Shown here: positions 32,120 to 43,568 of the stretch, one piece after another
Position numbering within the stretch: the stretch's first letter is position 1
How the letters are laid out: every line of letters begins with the position of its first letter
NCBI GenBank assembly: GCA_022559845.1
Contig: CM040121.1
Coordinates: 345,500,243-345,564,242, forward strand
Source of the DNA: Amorphophallus konjac
Taxonomy: Eukaryota > Streptophyta > Magnoliopsida > Alismatales > Araceae
Length of the DNA: 64,000 nt
Reading direction: 5' to 3'
Notes under the pieces: generated by a model
What the model was told of the DNA's origin: nothing
Database searches by the model: none
The model's input: the letters and a program-made list of their open reading frames with translations, nothing else
Made by a program: the position numbers and the translations under genes

Positions 32120-33896
32120 TGTAGATATATTTGTTTCTTTCTACTCTCTTTCTCTTTCTTCAAGATACCGGCTTGAAAGATCTCTCCTCTCCTTCTAATA
32201 AATTGATATGTAAAATAAAATAGACAGTAGAAGGAGAAATAGAAGAGAGTAAAGAACTGTGATTGCCACCAAGACGCCGTACGCGATGAACACGTCGTGC
32301 CTTGGAAAGAGGGAGAGACACTCGCCTGAGTTGCAGCGCTGAGAGGATGAACGGTTCAGGGGGAACCGCCTAAGGGATGCACGGTCTTACGATAGACCGT
32401 TCTTCAGTGCTGCGGGGGACGCGGGACGTAGGACTACTGGCTGATGGACGGTTTAGACACGACCGCAGGACGATGAAGCGCGGTTGAGGATGCACCGCAC
32501 ATAACATCGAACGGTCCTGGAAGAGCCGCACAAGACCATCAAGACAGAAGTCGTAAAGGGGTCCAACCTCCACCCTCTCCGGCCGGCCAGAGGGGATGGG
32601 CCTCGTGCTAGGGATTGCCGACCTGCAAAAACAACGTGAAAACACAAAGAAATAACCCAAATCAGAACTGACAAGTGTAGTACATGCTAAAACAAAGATG
32701 AATGATCATAACTAAATGAAGTGGGGGATACCTGGGGAGTTTTAAACCCCTGGGGGCGTCAAAAAATGTGGGAGGATGTATGAGTGATAATGAAAGTGAA
32801 GAAAGCAAGGAGAATGATGCATGCAACACAAAAGGGACTGATGGATTATCAAAGATAGAAAAAAGACTCAAAATATAGGTTACTCCCTGGACCGGAGGCC
32901 TGTATGGACATAGAAGGCCTCCCTCCTTGGTGCTAGGTGACTCCAGGATTTGGCAGGGCTTCACCGTCAACCAAAATCTTCCCCCCTTTTCAAGCCCGGT
33001 CTTTATGGTCTATATATAGAGCCTAGAAAGCCTAGCTCGAAATTAGGGTTTCCAATGGATATTAATCCGAGATATCAAAAGATAAAGTCAAGATAATATC
33101 CTCAGCTTTCGTTAGGATCATATCTCATCCGATTTGGTTGAGAATCCATGGAGAAAACCGAGGGCAAAGTTGAGGGTTTAACCACGGATAAAAGGGATAA
33201 AAATCGGTTGAAATTCAACAATCGACGGGATGAACGGTCTTACGATAGACCGCTCAACTGGATGGGCGGCCATATACTGGCCATCCAACCTTGTCGGTGG
33301 AAATTCAAAATAAATCATCAATAATCTAAATTATCTGTTGAACTGACTGAAACCTTCGCCATTGGACTCTCAGAGATGAATGGCTCATATTCGACCGTTC
33401 AAAGGTAGAGTGGCCAAAGACTAACCGTTCTAGCCTAGTCGGTGGAAAATCAAAATACAGAATATAATTAGATAATTATCTGCAAACCAGCGGCGTTAGG
33501 ACTCTGGAGAGATGAGCTGTCATAACCCGTCCGTCCATCAAGTTGAACGGCTAGGAGAGGCCCGTGTAAGTGCTTTGTCGGTGGAAATTCAGAAAATCTT
33601 CAGAAATCAACCCTAAATGTATGAACGGTCTATATCTAACCGCCCAAGTGTTGAATGGCTGAGGATGAACCGTACATGCTCCTGGACACTTGATTTTCAT
33701 AAACATGATCAATTAACCAAAAACCAAGGCCCATTAAGCCCTGAATCGATACGGACCCAACCAAGGAGGGAGGTTACCCATAAAACTGGCGCATGATTTA
33801 CCAGAAAATGCCCAGCGAGTGATGGACAACTCGAGGCATCAACAAATGGGAGTAAGAGGAACGACTCAACTTATCGGCAAAAAATGGGTGTCAACA
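32120..33896 (-). repeat. E8 5' LTR (right copy)
   Basis: It has 1777 bases, the same length as the left copy, with a few scattered substitutions (for example in the TATA region and the hairpins). It supplies the promoter for the minus-strand transcript. Confidence 0.93.
33011..33020 (-). promoter_or_regulatory. E8 LTR TATA box
   Basis: TCTATATATA on the minus strand, matched by TCTATTTATAGA at 50144-50155 in E11. The left E8 copy has lost it (CTAATTATAG). Confidence 0.55.
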
Positions 33897-33961
33897 ACGT
33901 CGTCACTTAGTGTCCAAGGTTCGCATCATTTGGCGTCGGGTCCCTCATTTGTCCCGCATCA
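33897..33961 (+). repeat. E7 5' LTR, right part
   Basis: The LTR resumes after E8 with the ACGTC target copy and ends GTCCCGCATCA, directly before the primer site. With 23699-26013 it gives an LTR of about 2.37 kb. Confidence 0.88.
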
Positions 33962-33964
33962 GTT

Positions 33965-33976
33965 TGGTATCAGAGC
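33965..33976 (+). promoter_or_regulatory. E7 primer binding site (initiator tRNA-Met)
   Basis: TGGTATCAGAGC, three bases after the LTR end. Confidence 0.9.
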
Positions 33977-34230
33977 GAGTTGAGTCTAGGGTTGTCTAAG
34001 TCTTAGGTGTTGCATTTACATTCCTTTATTCGGTATATCCAAAGGTGTTCTCGAAACGATAGGTTACGCCTATCGGGATGGTAGCACGTTTGCATGAGGG
34101 GATTTTTGGATCCCGCAACTCCGCCAAGTACCAGCTATTGGTTAAGTCTAGCTTCATCTCCGTGTATCCCAATCACTGTGTCTTTTGCATGCCCACCGGT
34201 AGAGGTACCCAATACTCACCACCACCACCT

Positions 34231-35618
34231 ATGGCAGATCCCCGAGCCCGTAGTTCCGATGAGCCTTCGGTGGCCGAGATGTTCCGATCTCTCATGGATC
34301 GATTCGATACGTGTATGGATGGGCTTAGTACGCGTGTAGATGGTGTAGGTACACGTCTGGAAGGGAGGATGAAAGCCTTAGAGGATCGGGCCGAAGCATC
34401 GAACCAGTCTATCCAGGGTCTGGTGGGGAGAGTTGCTGTCTTAGAGAGGGCCGCAGTTGAGGCGGCGCAACCCGCGCCGACCAATGGCCAACAGGAGCCG
34501 GTTCAGCAACCTGCTCTTCCAAGGGCTCAAGGGGTAGATGATAAGAGGCAGTGAGTGCCCGAGGTGAATGACTATGCATCCGATAATGAATAAGGGGTTT
34601 ATGGTTGTGACCGTCGAGCCCAACGATGGAATCATGATTATGATGATGACGACATCATTCTTAGGAGCGTGCGTGCGGACCGTCCCGTTTTTGACGGGTC
34701 CTTGGACCCGAAGGTCTATTTAGATTGGGAGGCCGGCATGGATCGGTACTTTGAGTGGTTTGAGATGACGGACCACCGAAGAGTTCGCTACGCAAAGATG
34801 AAGTTGCAAGGGCAGGTGCAAACCTATTGGACTAATGCAGAGAGTCTGTTGATGCAGCGACACCAACCCTAGATCGGTACTTGGGATGATATGAAAACCA
34901 AGTTGAGGCAGAAGTACCTTCTTGCCACATATCGTCAGTGTCTCATAGACAAATGGCAGAGTCTCACCCAAGGGAACTGGTCCGTGATTGAGTACACCGT
35001 CGAGTTTGATGAGTACTATTTGCGGTGTGGAGTTACGGAAGAGAGCACCATGACCATCTCGCACTTTCAAAGAGGTCTGCGGCCAAACTATCAATATGAG
35101 CTTTTTCGCCGCAATGTGACCACTTTAGAATAGGCGTATCAGGTTGCTCTCGAGTTGGAGCAATTCGAGGCCGAGTTCAAGCCTACCCAACGGTTGGGCC
35201 CCTTCCCTCTTCGTAGTGTCGAGCCTCGCAGCTCTTCAGGTGCATATCAGAGCGCTCCCATGGCTCAACCTCAGGAGCCCACCCGTCCTGAGCTATTTGC
35301 TCCAAGGCCTCGCCCTCCCCACCGAGGGATCTTCCTCTTCAACCCCAACAACCTGCACCCATTGCCCGTCCACCGGCGCCCGCACCTCTTGCCCGTCCCC
35401 TGTTGCCTACACCTCCTGTCCGTCGGGAGGATAAGGGTAAGGGACCTTTGATCGGGGAGCCTAGTGGATCATGGCAACAGTGTTTTCACTGCAATGGGTT
35501 TGGCCACTTTGCAAACCAGTGTCCCACTCATCAATCTCTAGTCATTGGGGCCACACAGGTCAGGAACACCTCATCTTCAGAGCTTGTGTCGGTCAGCTAT
35601 GAGGCGAACATGAATTAG
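34231..35618 (+). pseudogene. E7 gag, with stops and a frameshift
   Basis: The likely start is MADPRARSSDEPSVAEM at 34231, followed by a short helical region (RVDGVGTRLEGRMKALEDRA). Capsid begins at about 34670: VFDGSLDPKVYLDWEAGMDR, WFEMTDHRRVRYAKMKLQGQ, TWDDMKTKLRQKYL, then ALELEQFEAEF. Stops occur at about 34552, 34588, 34870 and 35131. A change of frame near 35400 is needed to reach the CCHC knuckle CFHCNGFGHFANQC (about 35484-35525). The gag halves of E6 and E10 match its capsid start. Confidence 0.85.
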
Positions 35619-38540
35619 CTGACGAGTTCTTTGAGAATGAAGATGATGGCCAGGATGCCCAGCATCCAGACGATACCCATTTGGGGGTCATCAGGTGTAT
35701 TCTCACCCAGCCACAGGCCAGTGATGACTGGCGTCGGACCACTATCTTTTATACATACTGTAGGCTGGGTGGGAAAGTTTGTAAGGTGATTATCAATAGT
35801 GGGAGTTGTATCAATGCAATCTCCACGAGCACTGTTTCTCATCTTGGTCTTACTCCCATGGATCATCCTTGCCCCTATCGAGTATCATGGGTGGATTCCA
35901 CCTCCATTCCGATCAGGCTGCGGTGTCTGGTCCCACTGCAGTTCCATGCCTATCGTGACGAGATCTGGTGCGATGTCCTCCCCATGGAGGTGGACAGTAT
36001 TATTCTTGGTAGGCCGTGATTGTTTGATCGGGATGCCACACTCCATGGCCGGTCAAACACCTGTACCTTCGACCATGGTGGCCAATGGATTACCCTCCAC
36101 CCCTCTCAGCCCAAGAGTCCTTCAGTTAGGGGTCCTACTGGTCCTAGTACTTTGGAGCCTTCCGTCCCTGGACCCAGTACCCCATCCCCAGCTCGGGCCA
36201 TGACTGTTACATCTAGCACAGGCGAGCCCCCGTCTAGGAAGTTGATGTTGATTAGCTCCCAAGAAATGGAGCGGGAGGCTAGTAAGGGGAGTCCTGTGTT
36301 TGCTATCACGGTCCGTGAGGTGGAGCGAAAATTCGAGGGTCAACTCCCACCCGATGTTGTTCCCATTCTGCAGGAGTTTGCTGATATATTCCCCTAAGAG
36401 CTTCCCGAGGGACTCCCACCTATGCGGGATATTCAGCATGCTATCGACCTGATTCTGGGCTCCTCATTGCCCAATCTTCCCAACTATCGCATGAGTCCCA
36501 CTGAGCACGCTGAGCTAAAGCGGCAAGTCGATGAGCTTATGCAGAGAGGATCTGTTCGGGACAGCATGAGTCAGTGTGCTATGCCCGCATTACTTGCCCC
36601 AAAGAAGGATGGCACTTGGAGAATGTGTATTGATAGCCGTGCCATTAGTAAAATCACCGTGAAGTACAGGTTCCCTATTCCTCGCCTGGATGATATGCTT
36701 GACATGATGGCAGGTGCCACTATCGTTTTGAAGATTGATCTTAAGAGTGGCTACCATCAGGTAAGGATTAGGCCAGGTGATGAGTGGAAGACTGCATTTA
36801 AGACCAAGGACGGTCTATATGAGTGGTTGGTTATGCCCTTTGGGCTGACCAATGCCCCCAGCACCTTCATGCGACTTATGACTTAGGTCCTTCGACCTTT
36901 CATTGGAGTCTTTGTTGTAGTGTATTTTGATGATATTCTCATCTATAATTGCACTACGGGGGACCACTTGGACCATCTTCGGCAGGTCTGCCTACTCTTG
37001 AGGTGAGAGCAACTATTTGCAAACCCATAGAAGTGTGCCTTTATGACTCCTCAGCTTACCTTCTTGGGTTTCATTGTGTCTAGTATTGGGGTCTCCGCTG
37101 ATCAGGAGAAGGTCCGGGCCATTGTTGAGTGGCCGGAACCCCGCACGATCCATGATGTCCGCAGCTTCCATGGCCTCGCGATGTTCTATCGTCATTTCAT
37201 TCGTGGATTTAGTTCCGTCACTTCCCCGATCACGGACTGTATCAAGAAGGGCACATTTGTATGGATGAAGGCCGCTGCTGGTGCCTTCAAGGACATCAAG
37301 GAACGCATGACCCAGATACCGGTTCTTCGATTACCAGATTTCTCGAAGGTGTTTGAGGTCTCATGTGATGTGTCGGGTGTAGGAATTGGAGGAGTGTTGA
37401 GTCAGGAGACGCACCCGATCGCATATTTTAGTGAGAAGCTGAATGACACGAAACTGCGATACTCTACATATGATAAGGAATTCTATGCAGTTGTTTAGGC
37501 TCTTAGGCATTGGAGGCACTACTTATTACATAAGGAGTTTGTCTTATACTCCGACCATGAGGCCTTGAAGTTCCTCCATGCCCAAAAGATGCTCAATGCG
37601 TGTCACAGCAGATGGGTTGAGTATCTCTAGCAGTTCACATTTATGCTCAGGCACAAGGCTGGAGTGGAGAACAAGGTGGCTGATGCCTTGAGTCGACGTG
37701 CATGTATGCTGACTACCGTGAGTGCCGAGGTCATAGGGCTAGAGAAGATGAGTGAAGCTTATGTTGATTGTCCTGACTTTGGTCAGATCTTTGCCGCTCT
37801 CCAAGCCAGACCCTTGAGAGATCATAGTGATTCTGTGCTTCAGGAGGGTTACCACTTTCAAGGAGGCAGGTTTTGTGTTCCACGAACTTCGGTTCGTGAC
37901 TTCTTAGTCTGGGAACTTCATGCGGGAGGTCTAGCCGGCCACTTCAGTTGGATCAAGACTATCGAGGCTATCGAGCACAGGTTTTATTGACCGAGCTTGA
38001 AGAGAGATGTTGCTCACATTATGGCCCAGTGTCGTACATGTGTTACTGTCAAAATGAAGAAGCAAAGCTCGGGCCTCTATACACCTCTCCCCGTGCCTGA
38101 TGTCCCGTGGCATGATGTTAGCATGGATTTTGTTTTGGGATTGCCACGAACCTCTAGGAAGCATGATTCGGTCTATGTGGTAGTAGATCGGTTCTCGAAG
38201 ATGGCCCTTTTCATTCCCCTCTCTAAGACTTCAGATGCTTCGAGGGTAGCCTGTCTATTCCTTTCTCATTTGGTGTGTAAGTTTGGGTTGCCTCATACCA
38301 TAGTGTCTGACCGTGATGTTAGGTTCACCAGTTACTTTTGGAAGACACTGTGGCATATGTTAGGTACTCACCTCAAGTTCTCCACTGCATATCATCCCCA
38401 GACAGATGGTCAGATCGAGGTGGTCAATAGGAGTCTGGGTGACCTTTTGAGGTGTCTTGTTAGGGACCGTGTAGGGGATTGGGACCTCATGTTACCACTA
38501 GCTGAGTTTGCATACAATGATTCGGTCAATAGGTCTACAG
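35619..38540 (+). pseudogene. E7 pol: protease, RT, RNase H, integrase (degenerate)
   Basis: All parts lie in one frame, broken by about eight stops (36017, 36395, 36884, 37004, 37028, 37496, 37628, 37988). The protease active site reads INSGS instead of the usual DSG/DTG, so the catalytic Asp is lost. RT shows [46 protein letters not shown] and the catalytic YFDDIL. RNase H has SCDVSGVGIGGVL, then SEKLNDTKLRYSTYDKEF, and ends ENKVADALSRR. Integrase has the zinc-binding end (CRTC) and the core DD(35)E pieces MDFVLGLPRT, VSDRDVRFTSYFW and TAYHPQTDGQIEVVNRS. It breaks off after NDSVNRST, where E9 inserted; the chromodomain is lost. No helper activity is expected from this copy. Confidence 0.93.
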
Positions 38541-40965
38541 TGATGTGAAACGACTTTGATGAGAATGTAGAAACTAGACCGAGGGTCCTTGGACCTACCA
38601 AGCAAGCACAAAGCATAAGAGCAGAGAATCACATAAGTTGCCAAACCACCGTGAACACACGCTTCCCGGGGTGACTTCGTGATGCCGAGTGGAGGTAGTG
38701 GAACAAGGCCCTTGCTGGTAGAGGGCAGCAGGGTTATGGTTGCCCTCCCAAGGGTACGGTGCCCACAATCAAGGGGCTGGCTAGGTGCCTAAGGGCACCG
38801 GGTCACTCTCTCGCACAAGTTCACGGTGACTGCACCCAAATTGGAAGCTTCGGGGTCGGCCACTCTCTCACCGTCCAGCAGAGCAATTCCACGGATATTA
38901 AATAAATAAATACTGAAATGAGAGCAAGTGATAGAGTTTACCCGGTCGTCTTGAAGAAACCAACCCCGTTCGGAGACGTGGGCGAGCGGGGAAGTGTGGG
39001 TTCCCCGCACACTGCGTCGATGAAGCTTTACCCTGTGTAAATATTTACATGCACTACTCCTCACGCAGGAGGGGGAACTCGGGGTGGGGAGAGTAAGGGT
39101 ACAAGAAAACACTACCTCCACACAGGGAGGGGCGGTAAGCCGGCCAGGCAGGGAGGGGAGTGAGGCTAAGGAAGAAGCCGAATGACCCTTCGTGGTTCTA
39201 CTGGCCTGTCTGCCCGTCTGATAGATGCTCGCTGTTGACGCTTTCGAGGACGCTCCCGAACTCAGAAGCCAACGAAACCAGCGCCAAATCGTCACTGACT
39301 GGCTCGGGTTGACTCCTGAATTTTCTCGGGAAATCTAAAGTCGCTGACGGCAGGGGCAGGCGCTGGACCGGTGCTGTTCTGTTCTAGTTCGGACTAGTTC
39401 CAAGACGCTACAGCAGGTTTACAAAGTTCCCACAAATGCTCCCGTGATCCGAATGACGCGGGACCAGGACGGATGCGAGCGTGGTTGAGTCCTCTTCGAT
39501 CAGCAATGAAGAATGGCACCAGGGGAGGACGGGGTAGAGAGAAACGGCCCGAAGAGTGGAGGGGGGTCAGGACTGATTCTGGCTGACCTGACCTGCGTCC
39601 CTGAGGTAGAAAAATTGGAACAGGATGCTCCGGACTCCAAACGACGCCCCGCTTGTTGCGTTGGACTGGCGACTGGTAGAGCTTCGCCCCGGTCAAATGG
39701 CGCGCCAAGGGGAGCTGAGGTGTAGCCGCAGGAGTTTCTGAAAGTTGCTTCTGGTTGCAGGCCGGACCGATTCTGCGCAGTCGGTGAAGATCGGCTCTCC
39801 CAGGCAGCTCCGAACTCGGATTGAGGCGGGATCACCTCGCCTGCGAAGCCGACTGGAAGAGCTTTACGTCTATGTATGACACACCACCAGGGGCTCCAGG
39901 ATGTGGTCGAGGTCGGCGCTACAACAGGCTGTTGATCAGCAGGTCTTCAGCTGCACACAGATTAGTAGAAAGAAGGGTTGAAGGGGGTGGTTTCTTTGGT
40001 GGAGGGGAATAGGATATGAAGGTATTGGTGGTGGGGAAGGGTTGGGAGGTGGGAAGGGGAAGTGGGGGAGGATGGCAGGGGACAGAGCTAGCATGGGGGA
40101 GAGGTGGGGGCGCTGGTGGCTTTGGTGGAGGAGGGGAGGGGGGGCGCAAATGGGTTGGAGGGAGGGGGAGGGTTCTCTCCCTTATTTGAAATGGGTTTAA
40201 TGGAGAGTCTAATTTTGGTCTAGGGAATGGGAAGGGGTGTCTTGGGGTTGTGAATGGGTGCTTGGGTGATGGGATTCTCCCTTGGGGAAAGGAAGGGGTG
40301 TATGGGGAATGGCAAGGGTCACCTAGGAAGGGGGAGGGAATTGATGGGGGAAATTAATGCTTCTTGGGAGGTGAAGGGGCTTGGTGATGTGGCAAGTGGA
40401 GAGTGGGGGAGGTGGTGATGAGGTGGCAGGGGGAAGGTGAAGGGCAAGTGAGCCCTAGAGAGATAGAGGGAGGAGTGAGAGGGGGGTCGCCCCTTTAGAG
40501 AGAGAGGGGGAGAGAGAGAGCTAGAGAGAGAGGGGGAGAGAGAGAGAGAGCTAGAGAGAGAGAGGGATTCTCACAATTGCTTTGTGGAATGCTAAATTCA
40601 AATTCTTCATTCGTTCTCCAAGGAGGGATTGGGGTCCTATTTATAGGGAACCCACAATTTACAAAAAATCCTTGACATTTGGACTAATGACAAATCACCA
40701 AGGGGGGAAGGGGGCGCCCATGGGCCAAGCCCAATGAAATGAGCCATTTAACCCACTAGACCACCTAATGATACTTAGACTTAGATAGATGACTCACTGA
40801 CCTAGGTAATTGACTCAAATAAAGGAAAATTACATAACCATGACTCACATAAAATAGGAAAATTACATGACTAGACTCAGAAAATCAAGATGAACACAAT
40901 GGCTCATGCCAACAAACATTCCGTGCTCCCAAAAAAATTGTGAAGGGCAAGTGATGCCCCCATCA
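38541..40965 (-). repeat. E9 3' LTR
   Basis: On the minus strand it runs from TGATGGGGGCATCAC to GTTTCACATCA, 2425 bases. It has a TATA at 40636-40647 and a GA-rich microsatellite at about 40491-40566 built of AGAGAGAG and GGGGG. It aligns with the E3 LTR throughout. Small frames inside are composition effects. Confidence 0.88.
40636..40647 (-). promoter_or_regulatory. E9 LTR TATA box
   Basis: CCTATAAATAGG on the minus strand, at the same depth as the E3 TATA. Confidence 0.55.
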
Positions 40966-41037
40966 TACCCCCGGGGTGCAAAGAACTTGACTCCGTTGAG
41001 TAAAGATCCATCATGTGCGGAGGGAGCCGTGGAAGGG
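40966..41037 (-). pseudogene. E9 chromodomain end
   Basis: On the minus strand it reads PHMMDLYSTESSSLHPGG just before the LTR, comparable to ADPYSMGSSFHHPGG in E3. It is the part of the E9 integrase left on this side of E10. Confidence 0.6.
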
Positions 41038-43195
41038 TGGTACGGACACCAGAGCGAGCGAGTAGCATGAACCGGCGAGCCGACGATACCATACGCGGAG
41101 CACCAATCGGACTACATCGGCTTTCCTTTGAAATGGAGATAGTTTGGCTTGAGTTTTGTTACTTTTAGCCTTTGTTTACATTGAATTTGGGCTTGTAATA
41201 TGTATGTTTACTTGGGTTTTCTTTTTGGGCTGATTGTAAGGCTATTAAAAGCCATTTGGTTTAAAGCCCCTTTAGCATCCATTAAGGAGGAGTGGCCTTG
41301 GACCATTATCATGGATCCATAAACCATGTAAGGTCCAATTGGACTTCCTTCCTTCATGGGCCATCTAGATGGGAAAGGCCTTAAGCCATACATGGTTGAG
41401 TGGGCTTAAGGGTGGCCATGGACCAAACTTGGCCCAATGTTGGCCCATGAAGGGGGCGCCCCCTTCTTTGGAAGTATTAGGCTAGTTATTTTGTTTTCTT
41501 TTCTTCCCTCCCCCATTTACCACATGGGAACATGAAAAATGGCTGTTGGTCCAAAAGTATGGCTGCCACCTACCCCCCTTCCCTTTGAAATTCAAAGGTA
41601 GGTGAAAGTTAGGCAAGTCTAGTGTTCCCTTGTCCCCCTCTCTCCCTCTCTTAGTCAAAGGGGCGCAGCCCCCTCTCCTTCCCCTTGTTCCATCGAACTC
41701 CCCAGCCCCCTCCCCTTGCCAAACCACTATATAAACACTTGTATTATGTTAGTGCAAAGGTTAATGAAGTTTTTGTGAGAGAAATTTGCAATTAGAGAGT
41801 GATTCTCTTGTTTCCCCCTTGGGTGTGATACCCTACCCAGTCCTGTGACGGGACTGATCTTAGGCGTGTGACTCGCCCCCTATCCTCCCCTATCCTCTGA
41901 TCATCTGCTTCCACAAAAATTCTCAATGATACTTCATCGAGTCAGGAAGATTTGAGAGGTGGTTTCGCGTCGATCATAGTTCTGGATGGCTCGTAATAAT
42001 TCGTTTCGTGACAGCGCGCAGATCTGCCTCAGCCTACTATCCAGATCTGGAGTTTCATGATTACAAATTTCTCTAGATCTCCTCTCAATCCTTCTGGAGT
42101 TTCATTTCGAAGTGGTTGTAGGATTTTGAGTCCTCTTCGCGCTATCGCTCATCTCGTCTCGATCTGAGATCTGTGCTGATCGTGGTGACGATTCTCGTGG
42201 GATCGCGCAAGCTGATCTGTGCAGATCCGACTCAGAACTAGAGCCGACTTCCAGAGTCTGTCCTGGCTCATCCCGTCTAGATCTGTGCGAGATCTTTGGA
42301 GTACTTCTTCCTATGGACGTCACCAATGAGCTCCCACAAACGGCGCCTCGATCCGACATCGGAAACCAATTTTCCCATAATTAATTGTCTTTCTGTGCAG
42401 TTCTGAGTGCACAAAACCAGAAGCTCAGTTCAGTCACTACTGCGCCCAGATCTGAAAAGATCTCATCGCGCCCTTTGGAGTAGGCGAACTACGTCAAGTC
42501 GCCGACATTTTCCAACAAACAACACTCCGATCCGCCATCGGATCTTGGCGTACCCGCCTTCGCAAGTTTGCTGCACAGCGTGACCAACGCGGGCAGAACC
42601 GAGTCGGCTTCCATCGGCTCACCCGATCGGCTCCGACTCGCGTCCCTCGCCTCCTGCGAGTGTGGCCCATCAACCCGGGTTCTAGCAACCCTAAAATTGG
42701 CATTTGTAGCCCTATACCTCCCTGCGTGGAGTGGGCAACTATTTCTGAAATTGTAATCTTATTGCATATGTGTATTGGGGTTGTCGAATTCGACCGGGAA
42801 TTCTTCCCCACGCCTAGTCGTGGAGGTACGCGCTTCGTTCCACCCTCACATTGCTGGTTTAGTATATTTTCTATCATGCCACGTTTGTGAGAATAGGGCC
42901 GTTACCTAGCTACAAATTACCGTGATTGTTAGTTGTGAGCGCCCGTTCCATAGCTCTAGTCGAGCACCGAGGTCGGACTACACCACCCTAGGTGACAGTG
43001 GTTCCTTAACCGCTGCGATCCCCACGTTTCCCTCGCAAGGGACGATTATCGGGCTAGTTAGAGTGCTGTTGAGAGACGTCTCCACCCAGAGAACGCCACG
43101 GTGGTCAGCCGCCCGACTTGCCTTTAGCGTGTTAGTGCTGGCTGCACATTGAGTCCGTCGTAAGTCTTAGCCCTGTCTTCATCCGTCCCGCATCA
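41038..43195 (+). repeat. E10 5' LTR
   Basis: It runs from TGGTACGGACACCAG to ATCCGTCCCGCATCA and is nearly identical by eye to 45823-47982. The TATA is CTATATAAAC (41727-41736). The U5 hairpin is CCACG-cctagt-CGTGG at 42808-42823. Confidence 0.95.
41727..41736 (+). promoter_or_regulatory. E10 LTR TATA box
   Basis: CTATATAAAC, about 690 bases into the LTR, repeated in the 3' LTR at 46512-46521. Confidence 0.65.
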
Positions 43196-43198
43196 AAT

Positions 43199-43210
43199 TG
43201 CTATCAGAGC
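43199..43210 (+). promoter_or_regulatory. E10 primer binding site, one mismatch
   Basis: TGCTATCAGAGC differs from the initiator-Met site by C for G at the third base. Confidence 0.8.
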
Positions 43211-43568
43211 GTCATTTGAGTCTAGGGTGTTTAAAACAAAAAAAAAGAGTAGTTTAAGTCGAGTCTAAGTCTAAGTCGGTCTAAGTGTCACATTTGCATA
43301 CCATTAATCGGTATATCAAAAGGTGTTGTCCGAATGTTAGGCTACGCCTATCAGGAAGGCCGCATACTTGCGCGAGTGATCTTCGGATCGATTAACTCCG
43401 CCACATACCGAGTCTTGGTTTAAGTCTAGGTTCCTAGTTAGTGCATTCCAACATAGTCGTGTCTCGATGTTTAGTTGAGTCTCATTTCAACTTTACATCA
43501 TATTTTTGGGTCGTGTCTAGTGTCGTGTCCAAGTGTCGGCATGGCCATCCATTAGCTCCCCGAGTCCC

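Larger units (their letters stand above)
26014..33896 (-). mobile_element. E8: Ogre/Tat-like gag-only element (reverse)
   Basis: A complete 7883-base element on the minus strand: two LTRs of exactly 1777 bases each, primer site, a 1.2-kb leader, a gag frame and a short unknown region, with no RT or integrase. Flanks GCGTC and ACGTC give a 4-of-5 target duplication inside the E7 LTR. Equal LTR lengths and very high similarity by eye suggest a fairly young insertion. E11 is a second member of the family. Confidence 0.9.
23699..38540 (+). mobile_element. E7: chromovirus with degenerate gag-pol
   Basis: A 5' LTR (split by E8), a Met primer site, gag, then protease, RT, RNase H and integrase in one frame with many stops. 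It is cut inside the integrase by E9 at 38541. It is the only element here with a full run of pol domains. The integrase core (NRSLGDLLRC, AEFAYNDSVNRST) looks like the CRM/Galadriel side of the chromoviruses, not Tekay; the lineage call is from memory of family patterns. Confidence 0.88.

Noticed and set aside
35144..35434. 96-codon frame overlapping E7 gag
   Set aside because: Shadow of the gag linker in another frame.
40491..40566. GA-rich run as a GAGA-type regulatory element
   Set aside because: It is a simple microsatellite in the E9 LTR; no further support for regulation.
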